A stretch of DNA of 12,531 bases, taken from contig CAMAYS010000056.1 in NCBI GenBank assembly GCA_945862545.1, positions 1 through 12,531 of the forward strand. The letters are read 5' to 3'. A program made the translations under genes and the position numbers. Shown piece after piece: positions 1-6,843 of the stretch. This DNA comes from Casp-actino8 sp945862545 (lineage in GTDB: Bacteria; Actinomycetota; Acidimicrobiia; Acidimicrobiales; Ilumatobacteraceae). Numbering within the stretch: the stretch's first letter is position 1; each line of letters begins with the position of its first letter. The notes beneath the pieces were generated by a model. The model had not been told where the DNA came from. It made no database searches and worked only from the letters and a program-made list of their open reading frames with translations.

Positions 1-2
1 TC

Positions 3-854
3 TTTCTTTTGATTGCTATTTTCGCTCCGTTGATAACGAAAATTCTCGGCATTTCGCCAAATGCACTGGACCGCGATTCTCTGAATGATTACGGGCTTCC
101 TAACGGAAGGTTTGGTGGGATTTCGGGAAAACATTGGCTCGGTGTTGAGCCCGGAACGGGAAGGGATATTTTGGCACGCCTAATATATGGCGCCCGCCTT
201 TCCCTGTTCGTCGGACTGGTGGCGACACTGATCACCACTTCGGTCGGGATGGTCCTCGGATTAATCGCGGGCTACCTGCGTGGTCGGGTAGACACGTTTT
301 TAAGTCGACTCAGCGATCTAGTGATGACATTTCCTTCGTTGATTTTGACCATTGCTCTCGTCCGACCCGGCACGCAACGATTGGAAGCCATGGGCGTCCC
401 AGAGGGAAATCCAGCGCGCCTCACATATCTGATGTTAGTGACTCTGTTTTTCGGTTGGGTTGGTTTCTTTCGCATTGTCAGAGGTCAAACCATGGCATTG
501 CGAGAACGAGAGTTCGTGGAAGCCGCTCGAGCCAGCGGCGCCGGTTCAGTTCACATTTTATTCCGGCAGATCGCCCCGAATCTCTGGGGTCCAATCATTG
601 CTCTAGCTTCAATGAGTCTTCCTGGCTATGTGGCATATGAAGCCGCTTTGTCGTTTTTAGGTGTCGGCATCATTGCCCCAACGGCCTCTTGGGGGATCAT
701 GCTGCAGGATTCTGTTCATTTCTACCGTGCAGATCCGACTTATTTCTTCATCCCCGGAGCCACGCTTTTCGTCTTAGTTATGGCCTTTTATCTGCTGAGT
801 GAGGGTTTACGAGACGCCTTAGATCCCAAAAACGACCGTCAACAGGTCGCCTAG
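3..854 (+). CDS. Peptide/nickel-type ABC transporter permease (DppC/OppC family), 5' partial
   Basis: Inner-membrane permease of an oligopeptide/dipeptide-type importer. The reading frame is open to the left edge, so the true start lies upstream. The TTG at 9 is more likely an internal Leu, because the visible protein begins inside the first membrane helix (residues FLLIAIFAP). The following loop (GISGKHWLGVEPGTGRDILARLIYGARLS, split here as a typical DppC region) is the usual extracytoplasmic segment before the transmembrane domain. Further hydrophobic helices follow, and an EAA loop that contacts the ATPases is clear at EAARASGAGSVHILFRQIAP. It ends in TAG at 852-854, with 70 bp before the binding-protein gene. 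It is the OppC-type partner of the permease at 2757-3749. Family assignment is firm; the substrate (peptide or other) cannot be told from sequence. Confidence 0.93.
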   Translation, partial: FLLIAIFAPLITKILGISPNALDRDSLNDYGLPNGRFGGISGKHWLGVEPGTGRDILARLIYGARLSLFVGLVATLITTSVGMVLGLIAGYLRGRVDTFLSRLSDLVMTFPSLILTIALVRPGTQRLEAMGVPEGNPARLTYLMLVTLFFGWVGFFRIVRGQTMALREREFVEAARASGAGSVHILFRQIAPNLWGPIIALASMSLPGYVAYEAALSFLGVGIIAPTASWGIMLQDSVHFYRADPTYFFIPGATLFVLVMAFYLLSEGLRDALDPKNDRQQVA

Positions 855-913
855 GGACTCTTCTCGCAACCACTGCGCATGTTGCGCTAGATTGAAGTTA
901 ACGTTTTCACAAC

Positions 914-920
914 AAGGGGG
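914..920 (+). promoter_or_regulatory. Ribosome binding site of the substrate-binding protein gene
   Basis: The sequence AAGGGGG ends 4 bp before the ATG at 925. It decides the start: an upstream in-frame TTG at 892 would add 11 residues in front of a complete lipoprotein signal peptide and has no comparable site. Confidence 0.75.
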
Positions 921-924
921 AATA

Positions 925-2670
925 ATGAAATTAAGGTCCTACAAATTTTTAGGTGTCGCCATAGCGGCATCCCTAGTCATCGCTGCCTGTGGCAGTGATA
1001 GTGGCTCAGGCTCAATCAACAAACCAACCAAGGGTAAGCCGGGTGGCACTGTGTACATTCTCACCCAGGGCGAGCAAATTACCCATCTGGATCCACAAAG
1101 AAACTACACAGGTTCAGACTTGGCGTTCGCCGCTTCGACGATGCATCGAACCCTCACCAGTTATAAGTATGCAGACGGCGGCGAAGGTTCCGAGATCGAA
1201 GCGGACCTTGCCACTGATACAGGAACTGCTTCTGAAGATGCCAAGACATGGTCCTTCACTCTTCGTGATGGTTCAACCTTTGAAGATGGAACAGCGATCA
1301 CTTGCGCTGATGTCGCTTATGGCGTGTCACGTACCTTCGCTCAAGAGGTCATCACTGATGGACCGACCTACGCGATCAGTTACCTTGACATCCCTGAAGG
1401 GGGATACTCCGGTCCTGTTGAGTTAAACACTGCAACGACTGCAGAAGAGCAGGCACTGTTCGACAGTGCGGTTGCGTGTGAAGACAAGACGATCACATTC
1501 CGTTTGAAAGTTCCTGTAGCCGACTTCAACGTCGCAGTGACTTTGCTCTCATTCTCGCCTGTGCCAAAGGGTCTTGATACTGGCGAAGGATATGACATGG
1601 CGCCCGTGTCGTCAGGACCATACAAGATTGATTCGTACACCCCAGGAGATTCTCTGGTTCTCGTGCGGAACGAGAATTGGGACAAGGATTCCGATCCAGT
1701 ACGAAATGCGTATCCAGATTCAATCGTCTATAAGTTCGCCCTTGAAGGCGCTGTTATCGACGAGCGCATGATTGCCGATAATGGTGATGATCAAACTGCA
1801 GTTTCTGCAGATGGTATTTTGCCGGAAAACTTGGGAACGATTTTTGACGATCCAAGGTTTGAATCTCGTCGCCAAGATGGATACGACCCGTACGTCACTT
1901 ACACCGCATTCAACGTGAAGCAGGTTTCGTGTCTAGAGGTTCGCCAGGCAGTTTGGCTGGCTTTGGATCGAGAAGCTCTTCGCACTGCAGCCGGTGGTCC
2001 TTACACGGGCGATTTCGCTGATGGTTTCGTCAAGCCCGCCTTGGCCGAAGATTACGCACCCGGCAAGGTGGTTGAAGGACTCAATGTCGATGGTACGCCA
2101 AACACGGAAGCTGCCATTGCAAAGATGGAAGAGGCAAAGACAGCGTGTCCTGACATCTATGAATTGGCCACCGGAGAAGGCTTGAAGTTCGATCACGGTG
2201 ACACGCCCACGTGGGCGAAGCTTGTGGCGATTTGGATCGAGTCTCTCAAGGCTGCTGGCATAGTCCTGAATTCGAATCCGATTGAACCCAGTGCCTACTA
2301 CCCAACGATCATGGACCCTGAAACGCAGGGGAGCATGTCCCGTTCGGGTTGGGGACCAGACTGGGCCAACGCCTCAACTGTTATCCCAGAGTTGTTCTGC
2401 GATTGCGGCGGTTTCAACCTTTCTCAGAACTCTGCTGATCCGGCCTACGCCGAATTTGAAGCCGGGGTTCAAGAGGCTCGTGCAGAAACCAATCGTGGCA
2501 AGCAAGGAAAAATGTGGCAAGAACTCAACCAATATGTTCTTGACCAAGTGTGGGCGATCCCCGGATCCTTCACTAAGGCTCAAGATATTTGGGGTTCGAA
2601 GTTGGGTAACACCTACCGGTGGGGTCCTTATGGATCTTTCAACTTCGGTGATCTCTTCGTTAATTCCTGA
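925..2670 (+). CDS. ABC transporter substrate-binding lipoprotein, SBP family 5 (DppA/OppA type)
   Basis: Extracytoplasmic solute receptor of the importer encoded around it; 581 residues with the ATG at 925. The N-terminus is a lipoprotein signal: positive residues (MKLRSYK), a hydrophobic core, and lipobox IAAC with the lipidated Cys at residue 22, followed by a Ser/Gly-rich tether. The mature protein has the features of SBP_bac_5: a GGT-V-Y opening, an LDPQ segment near residue 60, the TWSFTLRDGSTFEDGTAIT block, a SSGPYKIDSYTPG block, and a WGPDWAN segment near the C-terminus. The length is normal for the family. Several Cys residues occur in the mature part and may form disulfides. It lies between the two permease genes, which fits an operon whose receptor is made in excess; a stable hairpin follows the stop codon. 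These proteins bind peptides, but some bind sugars, nickel or other solutes, so the ligand is open. Confidence 0.94.
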   Translation: MKLRSYKFLGVAIAASLVIAACGSDSGSGSINKPTKGKPGGTVYILTQGEQITHLDPQRNYTGSDLAFAASTMHRTLTSYKYADGGEGSEIEADLATDTGTASEDAKTWSFTLRDGSTFEDGTAITCADVAYGVSRTFAQEVITDGPTYAISYLDIPEGGYSGPVELNTATTAEEQALFDSAVACEDKTITFRLKVPVADFNVAVTLLSFSPVPKGLDTGEGYDMAPVSSGPYKIDSYTPGDSLVLVRNENWDKDSDPVRNAYPDSIVYKFALEGAVIDERMIADNGDDQTAVSADGILPENLGTIFDDPRFESRRQDGYDPYVTYTAFNVKQVSCLEVRQAVWLALDREALRTAAGGPYTGDFADGFVKPALAEDYAPGKVVEGLNVDGTPNTEAAIAKMEEAKTACPDIYELATGEGLKFDHGDTPTWAKLVAIWIESLKAAGIVLNSNPIEPSAYYPTIMDPETQGSMSRSGWGPDWANASTVIPELFCDCGGFNLSQNSADPAYAEFEAGVQEARAETNRGKQGKMWQELNQYVLDQVWAIPGSFTKAQDIWGSKLGNTYRWGPYGSFNFGDLFVNS

Positions 2671-2676
2671 TATGAG

Positions 2677-2710
2677 GTTGATGGATCGGGTGCAAGCCTG
2701 ATCCGTCAAC
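2677..2710 (+). other. RNA hairpin with GCAA tetraloop between receptor and permease genes
   Basis: The arm GTTGATGGATCGGGT (2677-2691) pairs along all 15 positions with GCCTGATCCGTCAAC (2696-2710), closing a GCAA (GNRA) loop. Three of the pairs are G-U wobbles, which pair only in RNA made from the + strand; the opposite strand would have A-C mismatches. No U-tract follows, so it is not a classical terminator. Its place, 6 bp after the receptor stop codon and upstream of the next permease, resembles the intergenic stem-loops that protect the 3' end of receptor mRNA and lower downstream expression in other ABC operons. That role is inferred. Confidence 0.75.
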
Positions 2711-2743
2711 TAAGTACAGGTGGAGCCAATATCGGTTATTTAA

Positions 2744-2749
2744 AGGGAG
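2744..2749 (+). promoter_or_regulatory. Ribosome binding site of the DppB-type permease
   Basis: AGGGAG lies 7 bp before the GTG at 2757. It supports that GTG as the start, directly in front of the first membrane helix. Confidence 0.7.
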
Positions 2750-2756
2750 ATCGTCA

Positions 2757-3749
2757 GTGATTGCATATTTAACCCGGCGGATTTTGTTCGCAGGAGTGCT
2801 GTTACTGGCGGTCTCTCTTTTCACATTTCTAGTTTTTGCGTTACTGCCGACTGACCCGGCGGCCCTGACGTGTGGCAAGGCCTGCACACCAGAGCGCATA
2901 GAAGCGAATCGCACGAGGCTTGGTTATGACCAGCCGTTGCTGACGCAATATGGGAAGTTTCTGAAGGGAATCGTGGCGGGTCGCACCTATGGCGAAGGTC
3001 AGGGCGAGTTCACTTGTGGAGCTCCCTCGTTGGGGTATTCATTTAGTCAAAAAGATTGCGTGACTTCGTTGATCGCTCGAACATTGCCGGTGACAGCGTC
3101 AATCGCTATCGGTGGTTTCGTGCTGTGGATGATCTTTGGTATTGGCCTAGGAATGGTGTCTGCTCTCAAAAGAGGACGTTGGCCAGATCGCTTGATTTCC
3201 ATTGTGTCGGTAGTGGGGCTGAGTTTCCCGACGTTTTTCTTGGCTCTCTTGCTGCTGTTTATCTTTGTGATTTGGAGTCAGATTCTTCCCTTTCCTTCCT
3301 ACGTGTCGCCAACTGAAGACTTCTTCGGATGGTGTCAGGCGCTCCTTCTTCCTTGGTTGACGATCACGATCATCTCTTCGCCGTATTACATTCGTTTGAC
3401 TCGTTTCGGGATGTTAGAGACAATGAATGAGGATTATGTGCGCTTGGGTATTGCCAAGGGCTTGAAGCGGTGGACTGTCTTGCGAAAATATGTCTTGCGT
3501 TCCGCATTGATACCGATTGTGACCGTCGCTGGACTGGATTTTGGGGCCACGCTCGGAGGAGCGGTGTTCACAGAGTCAATTTTTTCTCTGCCTGGGATGG
3601 GTCGTTTATCGATCAAGGCAGTCTCAGATTCAGATTTACCTGTGCTGGTGGGAACGACGCTCGTGGCAGCTACGTTTATCGTCTTTTTTAATTTATTAAC
3701 GGATATTTTTTATGGTTTAGTTGATCCCCGTGTGAGGATTCACAAATGA
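2757..3749 (+). CDS. Peptide/nickel-type ABC transporter permease (DppB/OppB family)
   Basis: Second membrane subunit of the importer, 330 residues, starting at GTG with a good SD site. The N-terminus MIAYLTRRILFAGVLLLAVS is the standard DppB opening (short cytoplasmic tail, then helix 1). A large extracytoplasmic loop (about residues 35-105) contains the usual R-x-x-LG-x-DQPL segment and four Cys (CGKAC, then two more near TCG and KDC) that could form disulfides outside the cell. Five more helices follow. The ATPase-contacting EAA-type loop is at about residues 220-250 (ETMNEDYVRLGIAKGLKRW). The C-terminus FYGLVDPRVR is typical. The stop overlaps the next start by ATGA (3746-3749), implying translational coupling to the first ATPase. 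Confidence 0.95.
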   Translation: MIAYLTRRILFAGVLLLAVSLFTFLVFALLPTDPAALTCGKACTPERIEANRTRLGYDQPLLTQYGKFLKGIVAGRTYGEGQGEFTCGAPSLGYSFSQKDCVTSLIARTLPVTASIAIGGFVLWMIFGIGLGMVSALKRGRWPDRLISIVSVVGLSFPTFFLALLLLFIFVIWSQILPFPSYVSPTEDFFGWCQALLLPWLTITIISSPYYIRLTRFGMLETMNEDYVRLGIAKGLKRWTVLRKYVLRSALIPIVTVAGLDFGATLGGAVFTESIFSLPGMGRLSIKAVSDSDLPVLVGTTLVAATFIVFFNLLTDIFYGLVDPRVRIHK

Positions 3750-4768
3750 GTGAATTGGTACTTCAAGTCAAGGATCTGAAGGTTTCATTTTCCACGGCGG
3801 ACGGAATAGTTCAGGCCGTTAATGGCATTTCTTTCGATGTGCGTAAGGGACAGACCCTCGGCATAGTGGGTGAAAGTGGATCAGGAAAGTCGGTGACAGC
3901 ATCGTCGATTATGGGTTTGATCAACAGGAACTCAGCGGATATGTCGGGATCCATCCTCCTGGGCGGTTTAGACGTCCTCACTGCGCAAGAGCGGGAGATT
4001 CGAGCTTTGCGTGGAAGGGAAGCGGCGATGGTCTTCCAAGATCCAATGTCAGCGCTAAACCCCTATTACACCGTTGGCAAACAAATTGCCGAGGCTTACG
4101 AAGTTCATCACCCGAAGAGTTCGAAAAAGGAACGTCAACTCGTCGCCTTGGACATGCTCGCTAAAGTTGGTCTGCCAAAACCCTCGGAGTGTATTGATGA
4201 ATACCCTCATCAGTTTTCCGGCGGCATGCGTCAGCGCATTGTCATTGCTATTGCATTGATCAACAATCCGCGTTTACTCATCGCCGATGAACCCACTACG
4301 GCACTTGATGTAACCGTTCAAGCGCAAATCCTCGAACTCATGATGAATTTGCAACAGGAGTTCGGTTCAGCCATTATTTTAATCACCCATGATTTGGGAG
4401 TGGTGGCGGAAGTCGCCGATGAAGTCATGGTGATGTATGCCGGTCAAACGATGGAATCATCGAAAGTGCAATCCCTGTTTGATGCTCCGTCACATCCATA
4501 CACCCGAGGGCTTCTCGGATCGGTCAGAAGCTTGGACAATAGTGAACGGGGAGCCCTGCACACCATCGCTGGTAACCCGCCCTCAATGATTTCCTTGCCA
4601 GGTGGTTGCCCGTTTCACCCTCGTTGCGAGTTTGCTGCCTCGATGAATGGTCTCTGTGCCACTGTGCAGCCGACATTGCGAGTTCTTCCCGCAACGGGTA
4701 GCGAGTCAGCATGCCACTTGAATGATGATCAACTGCAGTCTCTTGGGCGGGGTGTCACTCATGACTAA
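3746..4768 (+). CDS. Peptide-type ABC transporter ATPase (OppD/DppD family)
   Basis: Nucleotide-binding subunit that powers import, 340 residues. Visible motifs are Walker A GESGSGKS (42-49), Q-loop Gln98 in VFQDPMSALNP, signature FSGGMRQR (157-164), Walker B LLIADEP (177-183, catalytic Glu182), D-loop residues after it, and H-loop His215. The C-terminal OppD/F extension ends in a Cys cluster (Cys288, Cys294, Cys304, Cys323; GGCPFHPRC...). Such clusters are conserved in this subfamily and have been reported to hold an iron-sulfur cluster in a mycobacterial Opp ATPase (recalled, not checked). The start overlaps the permease stop by 4 bp, and the 3' end overlaps the next ATPase by 8 bp. The two different ATPases presumably act as a heterodimer. 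Confidence 0.96.
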   Translation: MSELVLQVKDLKVSFSTADGIVQAVNGISFDVRKGQTLGIVGESGSGKSVTASSIMGLINRNSADMSGSILLGGLDVLTAQEREIRALRGREAAMVFQDPMSALNPYYTVGKQIAEAYEVHHPKSSKKERQLVALDMLAKVGLPKPSECIDEYPHQFSGGMRQRIVIAIALINNPRLLIADEPTTALDVTVQAQILELMMNLQQEFGSAIILITHDLGVVAEVADEVMVMYAGQTMESSKVQSLFDAPSHPYTRGLLGSVRSLDNSERGALHTIAGNPPSMISLPGGCPFHPRCEFAASMNGLCATVQPTLRVLPATGSESACHLNDDQLQSLGRGVTHD

Positions 4769-5741
4769 TCCAGTTGTCTTGGAAGCCCAGAACCTTGTTA
4801 AACACTTTCCGACCGTGACTAAGGGATTGCTGCAGCGCTCAACGGATTCGGTCAAAGCAGTTGATGGAGTGTCCGTGCAAGTGCGCGCAGGTCAGACCTT
4901 GGGCGTGGTGGGCGAATCTGGATGTGGCAAGTCAACGCTGGCGCGATTGCTGATGCGTCTACTTCCGCCGACATCGGGCACGGTATTGCTAGATGGGGCT
5001 GACATCACCTCTTTGACAGGGCGTGAATTGCGAGCAGTGCGGGCGAAGATACAAATGGTCTTTCAAGACCCAGTTGCTTCCCTCAACCCGCGTCACAGTG
5101 TCGGGCAAATCATTGGAACCCCTTTGAAGTTCCTCAAAGAAAACTCTGCCTCTGGTGCAAGAGAGCATGTGCAAGAGTTGATGGAACTGGTCGGGCTCAA
5201 TCCTGAGCACTACAACCGATATCCGCACGAGTTCTCTGGGGGTCAACGCCAGCGAATCGGCATTGCGCGGGCCCTTGCCGTTGGTCCACAGGTGATCGTG
5301 GCTGACGAGCCGGTATCCGCCCTAGATGTCTCCATCCAGGCGCAGGTTCTTAACCTCATGGAAAAGTTGCAGAGCGATCTTGGTCTTTCGTATGTCTTCA
5401 TCGCCCACGACCTCTCTGTGGTGCGGCACATAGCCGACGAGATCATCGTGATGTATCTCGGCAAGGTCGTTGAGTCGGGCACTCCCAAGGATGTCTATAG
5501 CGCTCCCAGCCACCCATACACGCAGGCCTTGCTTTCGGCTATACCAGTGGCCGATCCACGTGCAGCGGGCACTCACAAGCGGATGGTTTTGGTTGGAGAT
5601 GTGCCGAGCCCCGTCAATCCTCCGTCGGGTTGTCGATTCAGGACTCGGTGTCCGCGTGCACAGGATCTGTGCGCCCTTGAGGAGCCTGCGCTGATAGATC
5701 GTGGTCAAGGACATCCTGTGGCCTGCCATTTCCCTGGTTGA
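4761..5741 (+). CDS. Peptide-type ABC transporter ATPase (OppF/DppF family)
   Basis: Second ATPase of the importer; 326 residues from the ATG at 4761. This start gives MTNPVVLEAQNLVKHFP, the usual OppF opening. It is preceded by a G-rich stretch (GGGCGGGG, 4745-4752), whereas an upstream in-frame ATG at 4722 would add 13 atypical residues. Motifs are Walker A GESGCGKS (51-58), Q-loop Gln102, signature FSGGQRQR (158-165), Walker B VIVADEP (178-184, Glu183) and H-loop His216. OppF features are the KGLLQR segment before a KAVDGVS block and the C-terminal Cys set (Cys291, Cys297, Cys304, Cys322). It is the last gene of the transporter operon; 20 bp separate it from secG and no terminator is visible, so read-through into secG is possible. 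Confidence 0.96.
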   Translation: MTNPVVLEAQNLVKHFPTVTKGLLQRSTDSVKAVDGVSVQVRAGQTLGVVGESGCGKSTLARLLMRLLPPTSGTVLLDGADITSLTGRELRAVRAKIQMVFQDPVASLNPRHSVGQIIGTPLKFLKENSASGAREHVQELMELVGLNPEHYNRYPHEFSGGQRQRIGIARALAVGPQVIVADEPVSALDVSIQAQVLNLMEKLQSDLGLSYVFIAHDLSVVRHIADEIIVMYLGKVVESGTPKDVYSAPSHPYTQALLSAIPVADPRAAGTHKRMVLVGDVPSPVNPPSGCRFRTRCPRAQDLCALEEPALIDRGQGHPVACHFPG

Positions 5742-5747
5742 GTCCAC

Positions 5748-5753
5748 TAGACT
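5748..5753 (+). promoter_or_regulatory. Possible -10 box for leaderless secG transcript
   Basis: TAGACT fits TANNNT and ends 8 bp before the GTG of secG, so transcription would begin at or very near the start codon. There is no SD site before that GTG. No good -35 box is seen at the expected distance, so this is a weak call. Confidence 0.3.
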
Positions 5754-5761
5754 GACTAACC

Positions 5762-6001
5762 GTGCGTGACATCGTGATGTACATAATGGTCTTTATCAAC
5801 GTGGTCTCGATGATCGCTATGGTCGCTGGCATTTTGATGCATAGTGGCAAAGGCGGGGGACTTTCCGACATGTTCGGTGGTGGAAGTGGATCGGGTCTTG
5901 GTTCGGCAGCTGCTGAGGGAAACCTGAACAAGATTACTTTTGTCATTGCCCTGATTTGGATCATTTCGATTGTTTCCCTCGGCTTTTTGTTGGTCAAATA
6001 A
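5762..6001 (+). CDS. secG: Preprotein translocase subunit SecG
   Basis: Small accessory membrane subunit of the SecYEG protein-export channel; 79 residues, normal length. It shows the SecG pattern: one N-terminal helix (about residues 5-25, MYIMVFINVVSMIAMVAGIL), a short HSGKGGGLSDMFGGG segment with the conserved Gly-rich cytoplasmic loop, and a second helix (about 57-77) ending FLLVK. GTG at 5762 is taken as the start; ATG at 5777 is an alternative that would shorten the protein by five residues. No SD site precedes either, so the message may be leaderless. It stands between the transporter operon and tRNA-Leu and is not next to tpiA within the visible sequence. Confidence 0.93.
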   Translation: MRDIVMYIMVFINVVSMIAMVAGILMHSGKGGGLSDMFGGGSGSGLGSAAAEGNLNKITFVIALIWIISIVSLGFLLVK

Positions 6002-6027
6002 CCCAACGACGAGAGTGCTCAGTTGGG
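6002..6027 (+). other. Inverted repeat directly after secG
   Basis: CCCAAC (6002-6007) pairs with GTTGGG (6022-6027), and an inner GAG/CTC can pair within the loop. It begins right after the secG stop codon. No T-tract follows, so termination is doubtful; it may only mark the end of the secG message. It overlaps the proposed tRNA -35 box. Confidence 0.35.
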
Positions 6028-6051
6028 CTCGCAGGCTACAAACGGTAAAGT
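6023..6051 (+). promoter_or_regulatory. Promoter of tRNA-Leu
   Basis: TTGGGC (6023-6028) and TAAAGT (6046-6051) are separated by exactly 17 bp and resemble -35 and -10 boxes. Transcription would start near 6058, about six bases before the mature tRNA 5' end, a short leader to be removed by RNase P. Confidence 0.5.
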
Positions 6052-6063
6052 TTTGAATACCAC

Positions 6064-6150
6064 GTCGAAGTGGCGAAATAGGCAGACGCGCTAGCTTGAG
6101 GGGCTAGTGATCGTAAGATCATGGGGGTTCAAGTCCCCCCTTCGACACCA
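6064..6150 (+). tRNA. tRNA-Leu (anticodon GAG)
   Basis: Complete class II tRNA. The acceptor stem is GTCGAAG (6064-6070) with CTTCGAC (6140-6146). The D-arm region contains GGCAGACGCG. The anticodon stem is CTAGC/GCTAG with a seven-base loop TTGAGGG, giving anticodon GAG at 6098-6100 (reads CUC and CUU). The long variable arm TGATC-GTAA-GATCA (6108-6121) is typical of Leu. The T stem is GGGGG/CCCCC with loop TTCAAGT. The discriminator is A6147 and the 3' CCA (6148-6150) is encoded. The next gene is convergent and ends 18 bp downstream; no terminator is obvious in that gap. Confidence 0.97.
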
Positions 6151-6168
6151 TTTAGTATCGGTTGCTAA

Positions 6169-6795
6169 TTAGAGGTCAAGGGCCCTAAAGAGATGCTCGA
6201 GTAGTTCCGAGAAACTGCTGAGTGACGGAAATTGTGGAAATTCGGCGATCACATTATCTGGGGCGTGAAAGAGGAATCCAGAATCGGCACTAGCCAACAT
6301 GGCGGTGTCGTTGTACGAATCTCCCGCTGCGGCGACTCGATAATTCAGCGCCTTCAAGGCCGTAACGGCGTGCATTTTTTGATTGTCCATTCGTAGCTCG
6401 AAATCGATAATGCGATCGTTCTCAACGATCAGCCGGTGACAAAGAAGAGTAGGCATTCCCAATTGCCGCATAAACGGTAGGCCGAATTGCTCGAAGGTAT
6501 CGGACAAAATGATGACCTGAGTCTTTTCGCGGAGCGCATCCAAGAAGTCCTTCGCTCCAGGTAGGGGATGAAGTGTGGAGATGACCTGAGTGATGGCACT
6601 CATCGTCAAATTGTGTTCCGCAAGAAGTGCCAGACGTTGGCGCATGAGTAAGTCGTAATTGGGTTCATCACGTGTGGTGCGACGCAACTCTTTAATCCCA
6701 GTCGCTTCAGCAACTGCAATCCAAATCTCAGGGACTAGAACTCCCTCAAGGTCCAAGGTGACCATTGTTTGTTGTGCATGCTTTGCGATTGCCAT
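6169..6795 (-). CDS. thrH: ThrH-type phosphatase (phosphoserine phosphatase / homoserine phosphotransferase), HAD superfamily
   Basis: Cytoplasmic HAD enzyme of 208 residues. In Pseudomonas, ThrH removes phosphate from phosphoserine and can move it to homoserine. The protein follows ThrH closely: LDLEGVLVPEIWIA (14-27) with nucleophile Asp15 and Glu17 in place of the usual second Asp, TTRDEPNYDLLMRQRL (40-55), SDT motif (98-100), Lys148 in ALKALNYRV, and GDSYND (158-163) with the Mg-binding Asp pair. The C-terminal HAPDNVIAEFPQFP also matches. ATG at 6795 is the longest start. Met11 (6765) would align with the usual ThrH N-terminus and is a real alternative. It lies 48 bp after the Rieske gene on the same strand. 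It could be the last gene of that operon or a separate unit; no functional link is evident. Confidence 0.9.
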   Translation of the reverse strand: MAIAKHAQQTMVTLDLEGVLVPEIWIAVAEATGIKELRRTTRDEPNYDLLMRQRLALLAEHNLTMSAITQVISTLHPLPGAKDFLDALREKTQVIILSDTFEQFGLPFMRQLGMPTLLCHRLIVENDRIIDFELRMDNQKMHAVTALKALNYRVAAAGDSYNDTAMLASADSGFLFHAPDNVIAEFPQFPSLSSFSELLEHLFRALDL

Positions 6796-6801
6796 ATGTC
6801 A

Positions 6802-6807
6802 ATTATC
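6802..6807 (-). promoter_or_regulatory. Possible -10 box for leaderless thrH transcript
   Basis: On the - strand GATAAT is followed by six bases and then the ATG at 6795, the same geometry as at the dehalogenase start. No SD site precedes this ATG. A -35 box is not clear. Confidence 0.35.
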
Positions 6808-6843
6808 TCAGACTCAGCGGCTAAGCGTGGGGTTCATTGGATG

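Noticed and set aside
875..887. Small hairpin GCGCA-TGT-TGCGC before the receptor gene
   Set aside because: Only five pairs with a three-base loop and no T-run. Nothing else supports function in this 70-bp gap.
2374..2709. 111-residue open frame antisense to the receptor gene
   Set aside because: Lies opposite a well-supported coding frame and shows no family features or start signals.
2677..2710. Rho-independent terminator after the receptor gene
   Set aside because: The stem is strong but no T-run follows, and the downstream permease has its own SD site with no clear promoter. A processing or stability element fits better.
5638..6006. 122-residue open frame antisense to oppF end and secG
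   Set aside because: Low-complexity translation with no recognisable domain; it is the mirror of the clearly coding secG and OppF frames.
6151..6168. Terminator between tRNA-Leu and thrH
   Set aside because: The 18-bp gap contains no stem with a T-tract on either strand.
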